Below are positions 26,777 through 36,294 of a DNA stretch of 64,000 nt, one piece after another. Source of the stretch: JADCRZ01 sp037718865 (GTDB lineage Bacteria; Bacteroidota; Bacteroidia; Chitinophagales; Chitinophagaceae); assembly GCA_037718865.1 (NCBI GenBank), contig JBBJMP010000002.1, forward strand, positions 62,001 to 126,000, in the 5' to 3' direction. The position numbers were made by a program, and so were the translations under genes. The first letter of the stretch is position 1; each line of letters begins with the position of its first letter. The notes below the pieces were generated by a model, which searched no databases, was not told the origin of the DNA, and worked only from the letters and a program-made list of their open reading frames with translations.

Positions 26777-28724
26777 CCTTCACATCCTTAAAGGCAACAG
26801 GTAACCACACCTGCATGGGACCAGGCCCTCTGTTATTCCAACTAAAGTAAGGAATGGCTTTTATTTGCTTGCGGACAGATTGCAGGCTTTTACCATCTTC
26901 ACCGACCTCTGCAACGATGCCGTTAAATGAAATGGTATTTACGCCTCCTAACAGGTTTTTGTCGAATGAGGGTACAAAAGAAGCATCGCCCGGCAGAATG
27001 ATGTTCCAGCATTTACCGCCGTTGTCTATCCCTTCCACGCAATATACCATCGGCCCATACTGTAAAGCAACCCGGTCGGTATTTTGCTTCAGGTCGGGCC
27101 TGCTGATGATCCTAGAGACTTCCATCGGAAGTCCAACCCTGACCACATCGCCTTGCTTCCAGGTTCGGTCGATGACAGCGTAACCGGCTTCTATTGCATA
27201 TGCTGCAGGTTTATCATTTACAGTTAATACAGGTTCTAATAGTTTTAGTGTTTCATACCGGTACAGATCTCCCGGAACAGGTTCTTTAAGCCACCCCGGA
27301 ATGCGCACCTTGAGGGCAAACTTAACCGGGGAAGATGGATCCACTTTTATGGAGCTGCTTCCACCCCACGGAGAGTTAGTCTCCAGTCCAATGTCAACAT
27401 TTGTTTTACCCATTTGCAGAGTCGTTTTACTGCCAATGAAAAGATTCACCCATACGGCGCCCGGAGAGGTACTGTATATATAGTTACCGAGAGACGCGAC
27501 AAGACGGGCGATATTTGAAGGACAGCACGCTGTTCCAAACCATTCACTTCGTTTATGGGTACCTGTTGAGGCGAGCGGGTTTCCATAAAAAAAGTGGTCG
27601 CCGCTGAGAGATAACCCATCCAAAGCGCCATTATACAAGCTTCTTTCAAGGATATCGATGTACTTCCCTTCACCTGAAAGCATATGCATACGCTGGTTCC
27701 ATATCACCATACCCACTGAAGCACAGGTTTCGCAATAGGCTGTTTCATTAGGCAGGTCGTAATCCACACCAAAACCTTCATTCTTTCCCTGCGCTCCTAT
27801 ACCTCCGGTAATATACATGTTACGGTAGACAACATCTTCCCAGATATGCTTCATCGCATCAATATATCCAATGTCTTTAGTTACCGCGGCCACATCGGCT
27901 GCACCTGTGTAGAGATACATTGCCCTTACCGCATGACCTGTTATTTCTTTTTGTTCTTTAACCGGAACATTGTCCTGGCAATAAGCGGGGTCTTTCCAAT
28001 CATCCCATATTACACCTTTCCCGTAACCATGCCCGCGCTGGTCAAGGAACCATTGCGCCAGCTGCAGGTACCGGTTATTTTGCGTTTGATGAAACAGCTT
28101 CATTAAGGCAAGTTCAATTTCCTGGTGACCGGAAACCCAATGGCGGTTGTTCATCCGGAATGTTGAATCGATATGATTCGCAAATCTTGTCGCCACATCA
28201 AGTAATGTCTTTTTGCCGGTAGTATTATAATAGGCAATTGCAGCTTCAATTAAATGCCCGGCGTTGTAATCCTCATGCTTTTCCATGTCGGTCCACCTTC
28301 CATCAAGTCCTTTTAGGCTATAATATGTATTCACGTAACCATCCGGCAATTGTGCTGCAGCGATCTTGGCGATCCAGTCATCCGCTTTCTTCTCCAGGGC
28401 AGGGTCCGGGTAGTTCTTAAGGGAATAAGCGATAGCTTCAATTGCTTTGTACACATCAGAATCGTCATAATATATTCCTTCGTGCTTTTCGCCCTGGCCC
28501 CTGGCAGCTTTTTCAAAATTGCGTATACGCCCGGTTTTGTTCTCTGTATAATTTATGCACACCTGCAGGGTTGAATTAGCCACTGTTTGCATCCGTGGCT
28601 TCCAGAATGCATCTGTTATCTCAACTTTTGAGAAATTGACGGGGTACAACTTTTGTAAAGATCCCTGCGCTGCGCAACGCGTCAGTATCGATAAAAGAAC
28701 CAATGCACTCAATAATCGATTCAT
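26766..28724 (-). CDS. Secreted GH127 beta-L-arabinofuranosidase-family enzyme
   Basis: The 652-residue protein has a signal peptide (1-19) and the DUF1680/GH127 barrel starting FSKVEITDAFWKPR. The cysteine-zinc active site of HypBA1 can be placed: Glu332 and Cys334 in YCETCA, and Cys400-Cys401 in TACCPSN, with Cys400 as expected nucleophile. GH127 enzymes release beta-L-arabinofuranose; some relatives take other pentofuranoses or KDO-like sugars. A palindromic operator candidate lies 46-60 bases upstream. It stands as a single-gene unit. Confidence 0.92.
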   Translation of the reverse strand: MNRLLSALVLLSILTRCAAQGSLQKLYPVNFSKVEITDAFWKPRMQTVANSTLQVCINYTENKTGRIRNFEKAARGQGEKHEGIYYDDSDVYKAIEAIAYSLKNYPDPALEKKADDWIAKIAAAQLPDGYVNTYYSLKGLDGRWTDMEKHEDYNAGHLIEAAIAYYNTTGKKTLLDVATRFANHIDSTFRMNNRHWVSGHQEIELALMKLFHQTQNNRYLQLAQWFLDQRGHGYGKGVIWDDWKDPAYCQDNVPVKEQKEITGHAVRAMYLYTGAADVAAVTKDIGYIDAMKHIWEDVVYRNMYITGGIGAQGKNEGFGVDYDLPNETAYCETCASVGMVIWNQRMHMLSGEGKYIDILERSLYNGALDGLSLSGDHFFYGNPLASTGTHKRSEWFGTACCPSNIARLVASLGNYIYSTSPGAVWVNLFIGSKTTLQMGKTNVDIGLETNSPWGGSSSIKVDPSSPVKFALKVRIPGWLKEPVPGDLYRYETLKLLEPVLTVNDKPAAYAIEAGYAVIDRTWKQGDVVRVGLPMEVSRIISRPDLKQNTDRVALQYGPMVYCVEGIDNGGKCWNIILPGDASFVPSFDKNLLGGVNTISFNGIVAEVGEDGKSLQSVRKQIKAIPYFSWNNRGPGPMQVWLPVAFKDVKVNY

Positions 28725-28769
28725 AGCTCAGTATTTAACACAATGTAGTTAGTAAAAGCCATTGAGATA

Positions 28770-28784
28770 GTATCTGGCAGATAC
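28770..28784 (-). promoter_or_regulatory. Palindromic operator candidate upstream of GH127
   Basis: GTATCTGGCAGATAC is a perfect 7+1+7 palindrome, 46-60 bases before the GH127 start. Its half-sites ATCTG/CAGAT are the same as in the 2740-2751 palindrome before the fuconate operon, with one base between them instead of two. Confidence 0.5.
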
Positions 28785-28790
28785 CAATAC

Positions 28791-28820
28791 AAAGCCGGAG
28801 AGCACATACTCTCCGGCTTT
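28791..28820 (-). terminator. Strong hairpin terminator of the DUF11/T9SS gene
   Basis: AAAGCCGGAGAG (28791-28802) pairs perfectly with CTCTCCGGCTTT (28809-28820) around a 6-base loop. It lies 10 bases behind the stop of the gene at 28831-30762 and separates it from the GH127 promoter. Confidence 0.85.
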
Positions 28821-28830
28821 ACGAGTGAAA

Positions 28831-30762
28831 CTAGAATTTAATCACTACCTGCGTTGCTTTTTTCGATCCCTGCACCACTTCAGCCAGGTAAACGCCAGCA
28901 GGATAAGATGCTCCTATTTGTATCTTGGCGTTTGAATTCAGGCTTTTGCTTTCAACCATTCTTCCAGTGATGTTATATATGTTCAACGTTACCTCATCCA
29001 TTGTATTGCTACTACTAATATCCATAGTAAAATAGGAATTGGCAGGATTAGGAGAAGCTTGCAAACCCAAAGTATACTCCTGGGATGAACTGCAATTGCC
29101 CAGCCGCGATCCGGTTTTCAGCAGTAACGACACAGCACCTGCGTTGATACAACTATTGTATGAACCACCCAGTTTGCCCGGAGGAATGATACAAACCTGT
29201 ACTTTATTTCCCTGGCTTCCACACCTTACATCTACTACCCTGACCAACTTTTCCGCTGACACTTGTTTACATCCCCGGGCATCTGTGACGGTAACACGAT
29301 AAGCAGTAGGCATTGCCGGACTCACGGTGACAGAAGGCGTTGTAGAACCATCCGACCATAAATAAGTGTATGGAGCAGTACCACCGCTAATATTGGCAGT
29401 AAGGGTTATTGCAGAAGCAGGGCTATAGCCACGGTAAACGGTATTTATATCAACGCCCTTATCAACAGCAACAGCATCAGGTATGGTCACCGAGATCGGG
29501 CCACAGGGAATAGTAACGGTAGTCGTCGCCACAGACGAATTATTACCGGTAACCGGATCCAGGTTTGTGCTGTTTACAGAAGCAAAATTGTTGATCACTG
29601 TATTACCGGCAAGGTTATTAGCCACTCTGGCCACTAAGGTAAAAGTGGCGCTGCCCCCGCTCGCAAACGATGGATTTGTTGCATTCACCACACCGGTATT
29701 CCCTACGGCCGGAGTACTGATCCCCCACCCTGGCGCCGCTGTCAGGGACACAAAGGTCAACGTTGGCAAAAGGTTATCAGTCAACACTACGTTCAGTGCA
29801 GTGTTGGGTCCGTTATTCCTAACGGTAATACTGTATGTAATGTTGTCACCGGCATTTACCGTCGCGGGGCCTGTTTTTATTATGGCAAGATCTGCCGGTA
29901 ACGGAGAAACTACCCTTGTGCCGAATAAAGAAAAATTGTTTCCTGGATTAAGATCCGGAGTGAAACTGGTAACGGAAGCCGTGTTTAAAATTGTGCTGCC
30001 AAGAGGAACATTCACAGCTACGTTGGCCACGAGTGTAAAGGCCGCTACCGCACCAGGAACCAATATAGGGATGGTAGCTGTGATGATACCGTTAGAACCT
30101 GCCGGCGGCGTGTTTACTGTCCAGCCCGCCGGTGCGGATAATGATACAAAAGAAGTACCCGTCGGCATGATATCGGCGAAGGACACTCCTAACTGTGCTC
30201 CAATCGCATTGTTCACAACCTGAATTGTAAAAACAACGTTATCTCCCAGATTTGCCGTGGGAAAACCTCTTACAATTGCCGTTATATCGAATGTTGGTAT
30301 AACTGCCACTGAAGTGAAAGCAGAAGCCTGATTGTTAACAGGGTTAAGGTCTGGCGTAACGCTCGAAATAAATGATGTAGCAGGGAGAGCTGTACCAACC
30401 GGCACGCTGCCGCCCACGTTTACCACAAGCGTGAAGCTTTGTATGGCCCCTGATGCCAGGGAAAGAATTGTTGCTAGAACAGGAGCGTTGACCCCCACAA
30501 CAGGGGTTATGGCATTCCAACCTGCCGGTGCCGTAAAAGATACGAATGTTGTTCCGGCAGCCAGGTTACAGGTAAGATTTGCATTCGTTGCACTGCCAGG
30601 CCCATTGTTAACTACAAGTATAGTATACGTTAAATTACGACCTGGACTTACTGCATTTGAAGCTGTAGAAATTACAGCCAAATCTGTTTGTGCCATTACT
30701 ACGTCAGGCAGGAAAAATGTTGCAAGAATGCCTAAGCAGGCAGAGAGTAAATTACCTTTCAT
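28831..30762 (-). CDS. T9SS-exported surface protein with three DUF11 repeats
   Basis: The 643-residue protein has a signal peptide (1-24). Three DUF11-type repeats cover about 25-150, 153-285 and 290-415, each with the pattern TYTILVVNNGPGSA and a closing DLNPVNN-like motif. A PKD/SprB-like domain (PYTYLWSDGSTTPSVTV) follows at about 450-505. The end (about 565-643) is a type A T9SS sorting domain with ASPNPANSYFTMD and GVYLAEVVQG. Such proteins are exported by type IX secretion and attached to the surface, often as adhesins. The DNA is locally GC-richer than neighbours, which creates a long open frame on the opposite strand. Confidence 0.88.
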   Translation of the reverse strand: MKGNLLSACLGILATFFLPDVVMAQTDLAVISTASNAVSPGRNLTYTILVVNNGPGSATNANLTCNLAAGTTFVSFTAPAGWNAITPVVGVNAPVLATILSLASGAIQSFTLVVNVGGSVPVGTALPATSFISSVTPDLNPVNNQASAFTSVAVIPTFDITAIVRGFPTANLGDNVVFTIQVVNNAIGAQLGVSFADIMPTGTSFVSLSAPAGWTVNTPPAGSNGIITATIPILVPGAVAAFTLVANVAVNVPLGSTILNTASVTSFTPDLNPGNNFSLFGTRVVSPLPADLAIIKTGPATVNAGDNITYSITVRNNGPNTALNVVLTDNLLPTLTFVSLTAAPGWGISTPAVGNTGVVNATNPSFASGGSATFTLVARVANNLAGNTVINNFASVNSTNLDPVTGNNSSVATTTVTIPCGPISVTIPDAVAVDKGVDINTVYRGYSPASAITLTANISGGTAPYTYLWSDGSTTPSVTVSPAMPTAYRVTVTDARGCKQVSAEKLVRVVDVRCGSQGNKVQVCIIPPGKLGGSYNSCINAGAVSLLLKTGSRLGNCSSSQEYTLGLQASPNPANSYFTMDISSSNTMDEVTLNIYNITGRMVESKSLNSNAKIQIGASYPAGVYLAEVVQGSKKATQVVIKF

Positions 30763-30969
30763 GTGGGAAATGTTTAGGGTAAAAAAAATGGTTTTGACAC
30801 TTATTCAAGAGTAGGAATGGTGTTACAAAAAGGTATGGATGGAGGATGTCAGGTTCTGAAGAACGACCGTCGTATAGATTTCAAAATTATTTCTTTTTTT
30901 TTTACATAAAGGATATTTTGCTTCATTTATTTTCGCATCTACCTTTAATACACCACTTAATCTTGTGAT

Positions 30970-31365
30970 ATGAAGCTTTTTATCACTTTAGTCGCGTTTA
31001 CCGCAGCAGTGTTTCTGACTGCATTCAAATCCATATTGATTGAACCGAAAGATATCATAGGCGCCTGGGAATATGGCACACCCGAAAATAAAACGGTCAT
31101 GATCAACACCGAAAACATATTCTCGGTTGCCACCTACGACCTGCCCGGGAAGAAGTTTATCAGTGCATATGGTGGTAAATGGCGTATAGAAAACAATAAG
31201 TTTATCAGGAAGATCGAATGGAACTCAACCGATAGCACGCAGGTTGGTAAAAGCCTTGTTTTCGATTACTCACTTGTAAACGGGGACTGGAGGCATAAGG
31301 GGCAAAAATCCACCGGAGGAGAAATGGACGAATGTTGGTCAAAAAGGGAGACTCTGGAGAAATAG
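30970..31365 (+). CDS. Small secreted lipocalin-like protein
   Basis: The 131-residue product has a signal peptide (about 1-19). The mature part has the pattern of a lipocalin-like beta-barrel in Bacteroidota: DIIGAWEYGTPENKTVMI, a GGKWRIENNKF strand, and a C-terminal EMDECWSKRE. No enzyme motif is seen. The 207 bases between it and the divergent T9SS gene hold both promoters but no clear consensus box. Confidence 0.7.
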   Translation: MKLFITLVAFTAAVFLTAFKSILIEPKDIIGAWEYGTPENKTVMINTENIFSVATYDLPGKKFISAYGGKWRIENNKFIRKIEWNSTDSTQVGKSLVFDYSLVNGDWRHKGQKSTGGEMDECWSKRETLEK

Positions 31366-31531
31366 ATACCATTAATTTTTAAATTGTTGCCGTTATGAAA
31401 AGCCCGAAACCTTCCGGATTTTTAAAGCTATTAGGTTTCTTTACTGCCATTTACATTATGCCTGCTTCTATCAGCTTCCGCGATTGACCATCAGCCCTAA
31501 TCAATCCCCCCAGGTATTACACTTAACTGTA

Positions 31532-32137
31532 CTACTTATCTCTCTCTCTTTCTTCAATAATATACCCGATGGGCTTAAAAGAATAATTGTTAGACATTTC
31601 AGCCGAACACGCAGTCATGCCTATTAACAGATCCATTTTTGCTTCTATTATTATAAAATCTCCAGCCTTGCTCTTTGGAGGCAGCACAGATATTTTACCT
31701 GTTTCGCCATCAACCGTAACATGCATAAAAATATTAAAGCAAACAGGAATATCATCCTGGGCAATGCCATACTCCTTTAGGACGTCACACAAATTACCGA
31801 AACATCCGCGATGCGGCGCTGTATGTCCATATATAATACGAAAAGTATCGGCACTGCATGGGGTAAGTAAGAAATCATGCCGGCCTACAGTATCCTCTGC
31901 TATAACAAACATGACGTTACTACGGTTTGAGTAAAAAGGATGCCCTGTGGTCAGAAAAATGGTTTCGGCGTAATCTATTGTTCTGCCAGAACTAAGATAC
32001 TCTGCCTTATCATTAAAATTATAACATACAAAATCCGAAACCTGCTCGCCTTGTATATCGGTAATTTTCAGGCGCTGGCCTTTTTGCAATGTAAAAGCAG
32101 TACCACTACGAGGAGGAATGATGTTCATTTTTTGCAT
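31532..32137 (-). CDS. DUF1989 (urea-carboxylase-associated/carboxyguanidine-deiminase-like) protein
   Basis: The 201-residue protein begins IIPPRSGTAFTLQKGQRLKI, typical of DUF1989. Putative metal ligands are in LTPCSADTF (Cys116) and APHRGCFGNL (His and Cys about 15 residues later). Two characterised members, CgdA and CgdB, form the carboxyguanidine deiminase of guanidine breakdown; other members act next to urea carboxylase. Here there is one subunit only and no carboxylase. The start overlaps the end of the YqcI/YcgG gene upstream by 32 bases (23 if Met4 is used), so translation is coupled and the products probably act together. Confidence 0.85.
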   Translation of the reverse strand: MQKMNIIPPRSGTAFTLQKGQRLKITDIQGEQVSDFVCYNFNDKAEYLSSGRTIDYAETIFLTTGHPFYSNRSNVMFVIAEDTVGRHDFLLTPCSADTFRIIYGHTAPHRGCFGNLCDVLKEYGIAQDDIPVCFNIFMHVTVDGETGKISVLPPKSKAGDFIIIEAKMDLLIGMTACSAEMSNNYSFKPIGYIIEERERDK

Positions 32138-32795
32138 GATTGATCATTAAAGGGCATTGCCAGCTGTGATCATGTTTTAGCCCGCTGTATTGAAATACTT
32201 CTGAAGAAGTACCAAAATCGTCGAGCATAGGGTTGACTGAACCCGAATAAGCAACATCCCGCTTTCTGACAATATTTTTCATCTTTTCGTACCGGTTTGT
32301 TTCCCTGAGTTGCTCAAATTGTGCATGCGGATTAAAAACCAGGGCCGGAAATTTAAACTGCCTGGAAGGTCTGCTACTTACAGGATTCAGCCCGATAATA
32401 AAAAATGCTTCTTCCTTCAGGCTAAAACTAAAATTGGGAGAATGGGGATCAGCATCCACCCTATTATCATAATTGTTACTCTTTGCATCAAGATCTGATA
32501 ATGACTGCAGGCGTTGCCATAGCAACGAATCAAACATGCCTTCGCTTTGCAGCACAGGACCTTTAAATATCACTGCAGCGCTGTAGAAGAAAGCCGCAGC
32601 TTTCCGATAAGAATAAATAAAATTATACAGAAACTGCAAAATGGCCTTATCGTCTTTAGGGCAGGCCATATGATCTGCCACCATGCACGTTACCTGTTGC
32701 CGTTCCAGTGCCGCTTTTGCAGCAACACATGGAAATTCCCTATTATTAATGAAAGATTTAAATTCAAGAATCATACCCCGGTCATCGTTGTTCAT
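32106..32795 (-). CDS. YqcI/YcgG (GntA-like) protein, possible heme-dependent guanidino N-hydroxylase
   Basis: The start is placed at ATG 32795 (MNNDDRGMI), giving 229 residues; an upstream TTG is weaker. The sequence matches YqcI/YcgG family landmarks in order: FPCVAAKAAL, DPHSPNFSFSL, FFIIGLNPVSSRPSRQF, FPALVFNPHAQFEQLR, GSVNPMLDDFG, QYSG and WQCPL. From memory, this family includes GntA, the heme-dependent N-hydroxylase of guanitoxin biosynthesis, and relatives that hydroxylate arginine. The overlap with a DUF1989 gene points to a shared guanidino substrate. That pathway role is inference. Confidence 0.8.
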   Translation of the reverse strand: MNNDDRGMILEFKSFINNREFPCVAAKAALERQQVTCMVADHMACPKDDKAILQFLYNFIYSYRKAAAFFYSAAVIFKGPVLQSEGMFDSLLWQRLQSLSDLDAKSNNYDNRVDADPHSPNFSFSLKEEAFFIIGLNPVSSRPSRQFKFPALVFNPHAQFEQLRETNRYEKMKNIVRKRDVAYSGSVNPMLDDFGTSSEVFQYSGLKHDHSWQCPLMINHAKNEHHSSS

Positions 32796-32943
32796 AGCGC
32801 GTCGTTTTGGCAAGAGCCGTAAGTTTCATTAACAGGTTTAAATGGTAAATGTTTACATCTGAATAAAAATTGTTGAATATACAAACGCTTATCGTCGCGA
32901 GGACAGTTGTGCCACCAGGATATTACATTAACCGGTTGAACGC

Positions 32944-34482
32944 TTATACCGGCATGAACTTAGACACAAGAGGAAACACATACTTATTAAAAGCCTGTTT
33001 AACAATTTTTCCAAATTCCCGATCAACGATTAACACCAGGCAAATAAAAAATAGCGTAAAGATGCCTGAATTTATTATCAGCTTACTGAAATACAGATTC
33101 GCAGGCATCAGGTTTTCAACCAATTTTTGAAATCCCAAACCAATCAGAAAGCTTAAAGGGATTATAATGATCCAGGGGTTAATTGATTTCCTTAACAGCG
33201 ACATATCAAGATAACCAAGCTTATACACCCTGTAATTGTAAAAGAAAAAATCAGCCATAACAGTCATGAATAACGTTACGACAAGCGTTCCAATGATCCC
33301 AAAGGATCTTGCCGCAAAGAACATCACTATTCCAAAACATATATTTCTTATGATATTGAACAAACTAATCGTTTTGATATCTCCCAATGCATAGGCAACA
33401 TTCGACATAAAAGTAAACAGGAGGCTGCATAAAAAATTAGCTATCAGTAAATACAATATCACATTCCCTGCAAATTGACCCTTACCGGTCCATGCCGTTA
33501 TCAGGTTTTCATAATTAAAAAAAAACAAAAAAGAGGCATACAGGGTAGCATATGAATAGAATCTGAATTGAGTATTAATCAGGTTAATGATGGAAGATTT
33601 GTCACCCATACCTTTTGCATGCGAGATCAAAGGCATCAGGGCAACTGAATGTCGCCCGATAAGTGAAAATGTAACATTCAGGGGCCTTTTGTTTATCTCA
33701 TAAACAGTAATCATGGCGGGTGAGATAAATCTTGCAAGCACAATCATGTCTACGCTATACGCTAATCCGGAGATAATTTTTGAAGTGGAAGTAAAGGAAA
33801 AGATCCGGATAAAGCGTTTGAAATGTACATACTCGAATAAAATTTTTATACCTCTTTTTTCTAATAGTCTAAGCATCGAGGCAATGTTATACACGTTAAG
33901 GAACAAAGCCCTTGCTAAATTAGCAATTGCAATAGACAATACTCCATATTCAAAATATAGAAAAAGAAGGTTTACAAATAAAAATAGGAAATTAGCTATG
34001 AGAGCGGCAATAGCTACATGGGCCGAATTGTGCAGGCCCTGGTTAATTCCTGACATACTGAAAGATACCAAAGACATACCGGTGGCAATAACGGATAAAA
34101 CCAGCGCCATAGACAAATGCGGATACTGTGATATGTCTTTATTAATGATGGCACCAATGAAGAAATAGCAGGCATAACCCAGGGCAACGGCAATCAATAA
34201 GATAAAGAATGAGGCAATAAAACCGGATCCTATTGATTTTCCTATTTCGGAATATTCCTTCCTGCCACTTAACTCTGCGATTTTCTGTTGCAGCACTTCT
34301 CCAACCCCTGGGTCAACAAGGGTCATCCATCCAAGAATATTTCCGGTAGCCAGCCATACACCAAGCGTATTGGAGTCAATATGATTCAGGTAAAGCGGAA
34401 GTAATAGAATCGAATTAAATATGTTGGTAAGAACCCAGCCATATTGAAAGATGAAGTTCCATTTTAATATATTTTTATTCAT
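32944..34482 (-). CDS. Polysaccharide flippase (MOP superfamily, Wzx-like)
   Basis: The 512-residue membrane protein has about a dozen hydrophobic helices and the N-terminal arrangement of oligosaccharide flippases (SILLLPLYLNHIDSNTLGVWLATGNILGWM, read as two adjoining segments at about 23-52). It would move undecaprenyl-linked repeat units across the inner membrane for the EPS locus, although it is transcribed away from the main operon. It follows the GT14 gene by 177 bases on the same strand. Confidence 0.85.
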   Translation of the reverse strand: MNKNILKWNFIFQYGWVLTNIFNSILLLPLYLNHIDSNTLGVWLATGNILGWMTLVDPGVGEVLQQKIAELSGRKEYSEIGKSIGSGFIASFFILLIAVALGYACYFFIGAIINKDISQYPHLSMALVLSVIATGMSLVSFSMSGINQGLHNSAHVAIAALIANFLFLFVNLLFLYFEYGVLSIAIANLARALFLNVYNIASMLRLLEKRGIKILFEYVHFKRFIRIFSFTSTSKIISGLAYSVDMIVLARFISPAMITVYEINKRPLNVTFSLIGRHSVALMPLISHAKGMGDKSSIINLINTQFRFYSYATLYASFLFFFNYENLITAWTGKGQFAGNVILYLLIANFLCSLLFTFMSNVAYALGDIKTISLFNIIRNICFGIVMFFAARSFGIIGTLVVTLFMTVMADFFFYNYRVYKLGYLDMSLLRKSINPWIIIIPLSFLIGLGFQKLVENLMPANLYFSKLIINSGIFTLFFICLVLIVDREFGKIVKQAFNKYVFPLVSKFMPV

Positions 34483-34659
34483 CAGATCGGATAAAGTCTG
34501 GAAAATATAATGACTAACACTAGAATTAATGAAAAATGTTCGCTTAAATAGAAATAAACTTTACGTTTGAATGCAAGTTACTATTTACTCTCTTACAATT
34601 ATTTTAATAACTATTCGGCTGCCCCCGTATTTCATGCCGAACCCATTGCGGACTAGCTT

Positions 34660-35568
34660 TCATAGCAGTAACCTTACACTGTCACCGTCCTTATTTAAAC
34701 AATTCTTATCTATCAGGTCAAAGATCTCAGGATGCTTGCTAAGGTCTAACTTCCGTGCAAAAAGATCATCTGAAGCTATTAGATCCCGAAAATCATCCTT
34801 TTGCAATAGAGCCGGATGAGACATGGACATGCCATCCCAACGTATGAATCTTTTGTTGTTATTTACAATGCTGTTACATATTGTTTCATCTTTTGCATTT
34901 AAGAGGATCGTTTGAAAGAACAGCTCGTCCGGAGCAAAGGTTGACTTGTGGAAAATTAAGTAAGATGGATTGTCCTTTACATACCTGAGTATATAATTCA
35001 ATGCATCCATATTCATTGTCCACCATTGTGAGCCTCCGTATGGTTTCAAGTTTCCTGGTTGTTTCCTCTTGAGGAAAGGAAAAATATTTACCACGAAGTT
35101 CATGGCTTTGGCAATATACCGCTGGTGAAATTTTAATCCGAAATAATATTTGTCCAACCTGTACATACCTCCCCTTGGGCTCCACTTATCAAAATTGGGA
35201 ACCTTAAAATACTCCATCATGATCCGCCGGTCTGCATTTTTAAAAAAAGTATTGATATCCTCATTACATTTTACCGGGTAATCCTGACCGCTTAATAACG
35301 TAATAGTATGAAATTCCCTTTGTGTTGCTTTTATGGCTTTCATGCCAAGTAAGGTTGCTCTTACCAGACTTAAACCAGCCCAGTGCGTGTTAATTCTTTT
35401 AACCATATAAATTCTGTCCGGTATTTTAGATAATGCCGGCATCTCATCAACTGACAACTTTTTATCTATATGAATAAAAAAGAATGATGCATTGTCATCC
35501 AATCTTTGTAATAACCGGTTCAGTTGTTCGATGTTTTTATGTGCCAGTATAATATACGCCTTTTCCAT
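34660..35568 (-). CDS. GT14 (core-2/I-branching type) glycosyltransferase
   Basis: The 302-residue protein has the Branch/core-2 signature: YIILAHKN at the N-terminus, TLLSGQDYPV (about 91-100), YGGSQWWTMN (about 178-187) and the catalytic-region APDELFFQTIL (about 213-223). Relatives add N-acetylglucosamine or xylose in beta-1,6-type linkages. In bacteria they occur in capsule and EPS loci. No membrane segment is seen, so it probably acts at the inner face of the membrane. Sugar donor unknown. Confidence 0.88.
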   Translation of the reverse strand: MEKAYIILAHKNIEQLNRLLQRLDDNASFFFIHIDKKLSVDEMPALSKIPDRIYMVKRINTHWAGLSLVRATLLGMKAIKATQREFHTITLLSGQDYPVKCNEDINTFFKNADRRIMMEYFKVPNFDKWSPRGGMYRLDKYYFGLKFHQRYIAKAMNFVVNIFPFLKRKQPGNLKPYGGSQWWTMNMDALNYILRYVKDNPSYLIFHKSTFAPDELFFQTILLNAKDETICNSIVNNNKRFIRWDGMSMSHPALLQKDDFRDLIASDDLFARKLDLSKHPEIFDLIDKNCLNKDGDSVRLLL

Positions 35569-36294
35569 GCTGATTGTTGTTATTCCGTAATTGTACAGGA
35601 GAAACTATCGGTCTTTAATTAAATTTTTCCCATTCAAAAAAATTATCTATTCGATCCAAATCCTACAAGAGCCATCAATCACTTTATAAAACGGCTTTTC
35701 AAACATTTTATTTGTAAGTATAGTGGGGAACACAAACGTTGAAGGCAACAAACTTAAATCTTGTGCCTGTAATGACGGGATTTTGTTTTATAGCTAAGGG
35801 GTTAACCCGGCGTTTACGTCAATAATATTCAATTAATTGATAATATATTTCGCATAACATAAAATTAACATAGATAATACCGAATAGTTTTTTTAAAAGA
35901 GACCGACTTATTTAGTTGATGCTAACAAAGATCTGCTGACCGAGTTATCCTAATTCTATGAAAAGCAACACTTTTGCATAGCATCTTCAAATTAACTATT
36001 GTAAAAAAGAAATTTTATTAGGGAGGTGTTCAAATATGAATAATTGTAATTCCAAACTATTTTGTCAACTGGCTTTGATAAATGAAAATGCTTACTTACT
36101 TTTGTCCTTTAATTCGTAGTAATGCAAAGTATCACCGAGATGATGTACGGTAAACTCTTAAGTTACTTGACTTATTATTCCTTATCTTCTTAGTCTCCAT
36201 TTTCCCCTAAAAACCAATCTGATCCCATAGTTTGTTCGTATATGAAAAAGGCCAAATATATGCCCTGCCATTAGGGTTTGTAAACAAGCTAATC
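35569..36294. other. Long leader/promoter region of the EPS operon
   Basis: This 726-base divergent gap holds the promoters of the GT14 gene and the EPS operon. Visible elements are a perfect palindrome GGGTTAACCC at 35799-35808, very AT-rich sequence at 35820-35900 and a short frame with a good ribosome-binding site at 36036-36119. A TTG-initiated extension of the export lipoprotein from 36232 is open but does not encode a sensible N-terminus. Confidence 0.45.
36036..36119 (+). CDS. Possible 27-residue leader peptide
   Basis: GGGAGGTG (36021-36028) lies 7 bases before ATG 36036. This is a much better Shine-Dalgarno match than most genes in the window have. The frame encodes MNNCNSKLFCQLALINENAY followed by LLLSFNS and ends at TAG 36117-36119. 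It lies about 175 bases before the first EPS gene. It could be a regulatory leader peptide or chance; no relative is known to me. Confidence 0.3.
   Translation: MNNCNSKLFCQLALINENAYLLLSFNS

Noticed and set aside
29483..30223. Long open frame of 246 codons on the + strand
   Set aside because: It lies antisense to the DUF11 repeats; its hydrophobic Val/Pro/Thr-rich sequence is the mirror of the repeats, and the - strand protein has a signal peptide and T9SS domain.
31395..31487. 30-codon frame behind the lipocalin-like gene with a hydrophobic stretch
   Set aside because: No ribosome-binding site, no conserved pattern and no partner; could be chance in a short gap.
35799..35808. GGGTTAACCC palindrome as an operator
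   Set aside because: A 10-base palindrome alone in a long AT-rich gap can occur by chance and no second copy was noticed.
36232..36294. TTG-initiated 21-residue extension of the Wza-like protein
   Set aside because: It would bury the lipoprotein signal; ATG 36295 gives a proper lipobox.
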